From an uncultured Alphaproteobacteria bacterium (lineage in GTDB: Bacteria > Pseudomonadota > Alphaproteobacteria > Puniceispirillales > UBA1172), in the NCBI GenBank assembly GCA_937952245.1, contig CALFYS010000071.1, positions 1 through 16,596 on the forward strand: DNA of 16,596 bases, given 5' to 3'. Below the pieces are notes generated by a model, which was not told where the DNA came from, ran no database searches, and worked only from the letters and a program-made list of their open reading frames with translations. The translations under genes and the position numbers were made by a program. Within the stretch, counting starts at the first letter, position 1; the number at the start of each line of letters is the position of its first letter. Below are positions 13,824 through 16,596 of the stretch, piece by piece.

Positions 13824-15164
13824 ATGTCGAAAACATTGGTTCGTTTTGCCCCTAGCCCGACAGGGAATTTGCACGTCGGGAATATGCGGACGGCATTGGT
13901 TAATTATCTTTTCGCGCGCAAAATGGGCGGCGATTTCATGCTGCGGATTGATGATACGGATGATGAACGCTCAACGCCTGAATTTGAAGCCAGCATTCGC
14001 CATGACCTTAAATGGATGGGGATGGATTGGGATCAGGAAGATCGGCAATCCGCGCGCATTGATCGTTATATGGACGCGCTGGATCAACTGGTGGCATCAG
14101 GCCGTGCCTATAAATGCTTTGAAACACAGGATGAATTGTCGCTCAAAAGAAAGTCGCAATTGGCGGCGGGTCGCCCCCCTGTTTATGATCGGGCGGCGTT
14201 AAAATTAACCGCCGAAGACATTGCCGCAAAAGAAGCGGCGGGCGAAAAGCCTCATTACCGCTTTAAGCTCGAAGACGTGACGGTGACTTGGCAAGATTTG
14301 GTGCGGGGTGAGGTGGCGGTGCCGATGTCATCTTTATCCGATCCGGTGATTTTGCGGGCGGATGGCCGGGTGATTTACACGCTGGCCTCAGTGGTTGATG
14401 ATATGGAACACGGCATCACCCATATTTTAAGGGGGGAAGACCACACCACCAATTCAGCAGCGCAAATCCAATTGTTTGAAGCCCTTGGCGGCAAGGCCCC
14501 TGAAATGGGGCATTTCGCGCTTTTGGCGGGGGCTGATGGCGAAGGGTTATCAAAACGGTTGGGTTCACTTTCCATCGCGTCCTTGCGGGATGAAGGGGTT
14601 TTGCCGATTGCCGTTGCCAGCCTATTGGGGCGAATTGGCACGTCTGACCCTGTGGAAGCCCGAACATCCATGGCTGAGGTGGTCGAGGGTTTTGACATCA
14701 CCCGATTTGGCCGTGCCACCCCACGGTTTGACCCTGAAGAATTGAAAATGATCAACAGCAAGGTCATTGGGATGCTGGACTATGGTGATGTCGCCGCTGA
14801 CCTTGAAGCCCTTGGTGTTGGTGGTGGTGAAGTCTTCTGGCAAGCGGTTCGCGGCAATATCAACCGTATTGATGACGCGAAAATCTGGTTTGATATTGCA
14901 ACCCAGCCGATCACGCCTCATGTTGAACCTTCGGCTGTTATTGATGCTGCCATTTCATCCTTGCCCGAAGGTGAGATGACCGCCGAGACTTGGAGCGGAT
15001 GGACAAAAGCGATTATGGCCGAAACAGGCGAAAAGGGCAGGGCGGTGTTTATGCCGTTGCGCTTGGCGTTGACAGGGCAATCCGCAGGACCTGAATTAAA
15101 AGGGGTGTTGCCGGTGATGGGGCGTGACCGGATTCTGGCACGGCTGAAAGGTGAGGCGGCGTAA
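13824..15164 (+). CDS. gltX: Glutamyl-tRNA synthetase, GluRS2-like
   Basis: Class I aminoacyl-tRNA synthetase charging tRNA with glutamate, 446 residues. HIGH-type motif HVGN (17-20) in FAPSPTGNLHVGNMRTAL (8-25), LRIDDTDDERS (40-50), ILRGEDHTTNSAAQIQLFEA (201-220), and a KMSKS equivalent GLSKRLGSLS (241-250). GLSKRxGxLS is the form seen in the second GluRS of many alphaproteobacteria. The Cys-x-Cys zinc site is not complete (YKCFETQDE near 96), which also fits. A second gltX elsewhere in the genome is therefore likely, and this copy may charge tRNA-Gln in part or alone, as GluRS2 does in Helicobacter (inference). In such genomes GatCAB would convert Glu-tRNA-Gln. ATG 13824 has AGGAG at 13813-13817, six bases upstream, inside the end of nadE. 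The stop TAA shares its last A with the cysS ATG. Confidence 0.93.
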   Translation: MSKTLVRFAPSPTGNLHVGNMRTALVNYLFARKMGGDFMLRIDDTDDERSTPEFEASIRHDLKWMGMDWDQEDRQSARIDRYMDALDQLVASGRAYKCFETQDELSLKRKSQLAAGRPPVYDRAALKLTAEDIAAKEAAGEKPHYRFKLEDVTVTWQDLVRGEVAVPMSSLSDPVILRADGRVIYTLASVVDDMEHGITHILRGEDHTTNSAAQIQLFEALGGKAPEMGHFALLAGADGEGLSKRLGSLSIASLRDEGVLPIAVASLLGRIGTSDPVEARTSMAEVVEGFDITRFGRATPRFDPEELKMINSKVIGMLDYGDVAADLEALGVGGGEVFWQAVRGNINRIDDAKIWFDIATQPITPHVEPSAVIDAAISSLPEGEMTAETWSGWTKAIMAETGEKGRAVFMPLRLALTGQSAGPELKGVLPVMGRDRILARLKGEAA

Positions 15165-16507
15165 TGACGTCTATATTCCTGCACAATACATTAAAGCGCG
15201 AAAAACAGCCCTTTGTGCCGCTGGATGAAAACCATATCCGGATTTACGCCTGTGGGCCAACGGTTTATGACCGTATCCATGTTGGCAACGCTCGCCCGGT
15301 GGTGATGTTTGATCTTTTGGTACGGTTGCTGCGCCATCATTTCCCAAAAGTCACTTATGTCCGCAATATCACCGATGTTGATGATAAAATTAACGCCCGC
15401 GCCGCTGAACAAGGGATTGATATTAGCGCCCTGACCCGTGAAACCACTCAAGCTTTTCATGATGATTGCGCCGAATTAGGGGCGGCGGCACCTGATGTGG
15501 AACCACGGGCAACCGAGCATATTAGTGGTATGATCAGCATGATCACCCGTCTGATTGAAAAAGGCCATGCCTATGAAGCTGAAGGCCATGTTCTCTTTCA
15601 AGTCAGTTCCATGTCAGATTACGGGCAATTGTCCCGCCGCAGCCTTGATGAATTGATCGCTGGCGCGCGGGTTGAGGTCGCGCCATTTAAACGTGATGCC
15701 GCTGATTTCGTGTTGTGGAAGCCATCTGATGACAATCAACCCGGCTGGGAAAGCCCGTGGGGGCGTGGTCGCCCGGGCTGGCATATCGAATGTTCGGCCA
15801 TGAGCGCGGAATATCTTGGTGAAGAATTTGATATTCACGCCGGCGGCTTGGATTTGATCTTCCCCCATCATGAAAATGAAATCGCTCAATCGCGTTGCGC
15901 CCATGGCACGGCGATGATGGCGAAATATTGGATGCACAATGGCTATGTCACCGTGGATGGTGAGAAAATGTCAAAATCGCTGGGCAATTTCACCACGGTT
16001 GCTGATGTTTTGGCAAAACACCCCGGTGAGGCGATGCGCTATGCCCTGATGACCGCCCATTATCGCGCGCCGCTTGATTTTTCCATGGCGGGGGTGGCGG
16101 AGGCCAAGAAAGCCCTTGATACGCTTTATCGTGCGATAACAGATGCGGGGGATGATGGCACGCCTGACGATGAGATGCTCGCCGCTCTTGGGGATGATCT
16201 CAACACATCCAACGCGCTGGCACGTTTGCATGAGCTGGCGCGGCAAGCTAATAAAGGTGATGCCCACGCGGCGGCCAATCTGAAGGCATCGGCGGGGTTG
16301 ATGGGGCTGTTGCAACAAGACCCCACGGTTTGGTTCCAAGGTGATAGCGGTGATGAAGATGCTGATATTCTGGCGGCTATCGAAGCAAGACGGACAGCCA
16401 AAGCCAATAAAGATTTTGCCAAGGCTGACCAAATTCGTGATGAACTGGCGGCAAAGGGCATCGCGCTGGAAGATGGACCGGAGGGGACAATCTGGCGGCG
16501 GGTCTAA
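15164..16507 (+). CDS. cysS: Cysteinyl-tRNA synthetase
   Basis: Zinc class I aminoacyl-tRNA synthetase, cytosolic, charges tRNA-Cys. 447 residues, near the usual 460. HIGH motif IHVGNARP (38-45) preceded by YACGPTVYDR, KMSKS at 268-272 in EKMSKSLGNF. Zinc ligands that also select cysteine are Cys30, Cys210 (GWHIECSAMS), His235 and Glu239 (PHHENEIAQS); all four match the E. coli enzyme. C-terminal DALR-type helical domain with the short family end KANKDFAKADQIRDELAAKG (residues 414-433) and GTIWRR. MshC (mycothiol ligase), a paralogue, is excluded by length and by the lineage. ATG 15164 is fused to the gltX TAA (TAATG), so the two are coupled; GAGG at 15153-15156 is the ribosome binding site. 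Third gene of the operon with nadE and gltX. Confidence 0.97.
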   Translation: MTSIFLHNTLKREKQPFVPLDENHIRIYACGPTVYDRIHVGNARPVVMFDLLVRLLRHHFPKVTYVRNITDVDDKINARAAEQGIDISALTRETTQAFHDDCAELGAAAPDVEPRATEHISGMISMITRLIEKGHAYEAEGHVLFQVSSMSDYGQLSRRSLDELIAGARVEVAPFKRDAADFVLWKPSDDNQPGWESPWGRGRPGWHIECSAMSAEYLGEEFDIHAGGLDLIFPHHENEIAQSRCAHGTAMMAKYWMHNGYVTVDGEKMSKSLGNFTTVADVLAKHPGEAMRYALMTAHYRAPLDFSMAGVAEAKKALDTLYRAITDAGDDGTPDDEMLAALGDDLNTSNALARLHELARQANKGDAHAAANLKASAGLMGLLQQDPTVWFQGDSGDEDADILAAIEARRTAKANKDFAKADQIRDELAAKGIALEDGPEGTIWRRV

Positions 16508-16596
16508 AGCCTTGCCAACATCAGCATCATTAATCCGCGTGACCACCTTTTGATTAAAACAGGGCCGGCCTTTCCCTTTCGCCTGATCTGGGCTAT
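16508..16596. other. Edge region after cysS, nothing assignable
   Basis: 89 bases to the window end. A perfect eight-bp palindrome GGCCGGCC (16563-16570) is the only structure; its loop is too tight and no U-rich run follows, so it is not called a terminator. On the minus strand a frame stays open from the right edge to a TAG at 16504-16506, ending in a short basic and hydrophobic tail. It could be the end of a convergent gene, but 30 codons are too few to judge. Confidence 0.3.

Noticed and set aside
16504..16596. Minus-strand open frame at the right edge considered as the end of a convergent gene
   Set aside because: Only 30 codons, no motif, and it would overlap the cysS stop; mentioned in the edge-region entry instead of being called a gene.

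Overview
This 16.6 kb window is ordinary bacterial chromosome of moderate G+C, almost fully coding: 16 protein genes, one of them cut by the left edge, and no gene-free gap longer than about 150 bases. The content (a class II DAHP synthase, a glutaredoxin-system type NADPH glutathione reductase, a zinc-less GluRS with a GLSKRLG signature, a DUF1330 protein, and compact operons with overlapping start/stop codons) suggests an alphaproteobacterium. A marine SAR116-like lineage would fit, but that is an inference from style and gene content; there is no rRNA marker. I see no tRNA, rRNA, CRISPR array, insertion sequence, integrase or phage gene.

Layout, left to right. (1) 1-450: C-terminal half of a cation/Ca2+ antiporter, + strand. 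(2) 576-1349: yaaA, with a good -10 box, ending in a small 14-bp tandem repeat that separates it from a convergent operon. (3) 1387-5077, minus strand: an MBL-fold hydrolase, then otnK, otnC and otnI, a tightly packed four-gene operon with start/stop overlaps. The three otn products make the lower pathway of four-carbon acid-sugar (threonate/erythronate-type) catabolism: 2-oxo-tetronate to 3-oxo-tetronate, phosphorylation, then decarboxylation to dihydroxyacetone phosphate. The upper dehydrogenase and the transporter usually found with them are not in the window. The MBL hydrolase takes the first place in the operon and is its least understood member. (4) 5219-6924, + strand, divergent from that operon: a proline-racemase-superfamily protein in which Ser replaces the first catalytic Cys, followed by a glutathione S-transferase. 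(5) 7033-7500: an unrecognised 155-residue protein, after an 11-bp perfect hairpin. (6) 7616-8971: glutathione reductase, whose ribosome binding site lies inside an inverted repeat. (7) 9122-11662: class II DAHP synthase and nicotinate phosphoribosyltransferase, 30 bases apart. (8) 11669-11971, minus strand: DUF1330 protein. (9) 12095-16507: nadE-gltX-cysS, a very tight operon that may start as a leaderless transcript.

How the genes work together. Three themes can be supported. First, carbon catabolism: the otn operon and the divergent proline-racemase-like enzyme probably both handle small oxidised carbon or amino-acid substrates. Second, redox and oxidative-stress defence: YaaA, GST and glutathione reductase. 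Third, core metabolism and translation: the shikimate entry enzyme, NAD salvage (NAPRT) and the last step of NAD synthesis (NadE), and two aminoacyl-tRNA synthetases. No plainly novel system stands out. The most interesting points are the MBL-otn coupling, the Ser-Gly-Ser-Asn variant of the racemase active site, the orphan 155-aa protein, and several regulatory dyads.
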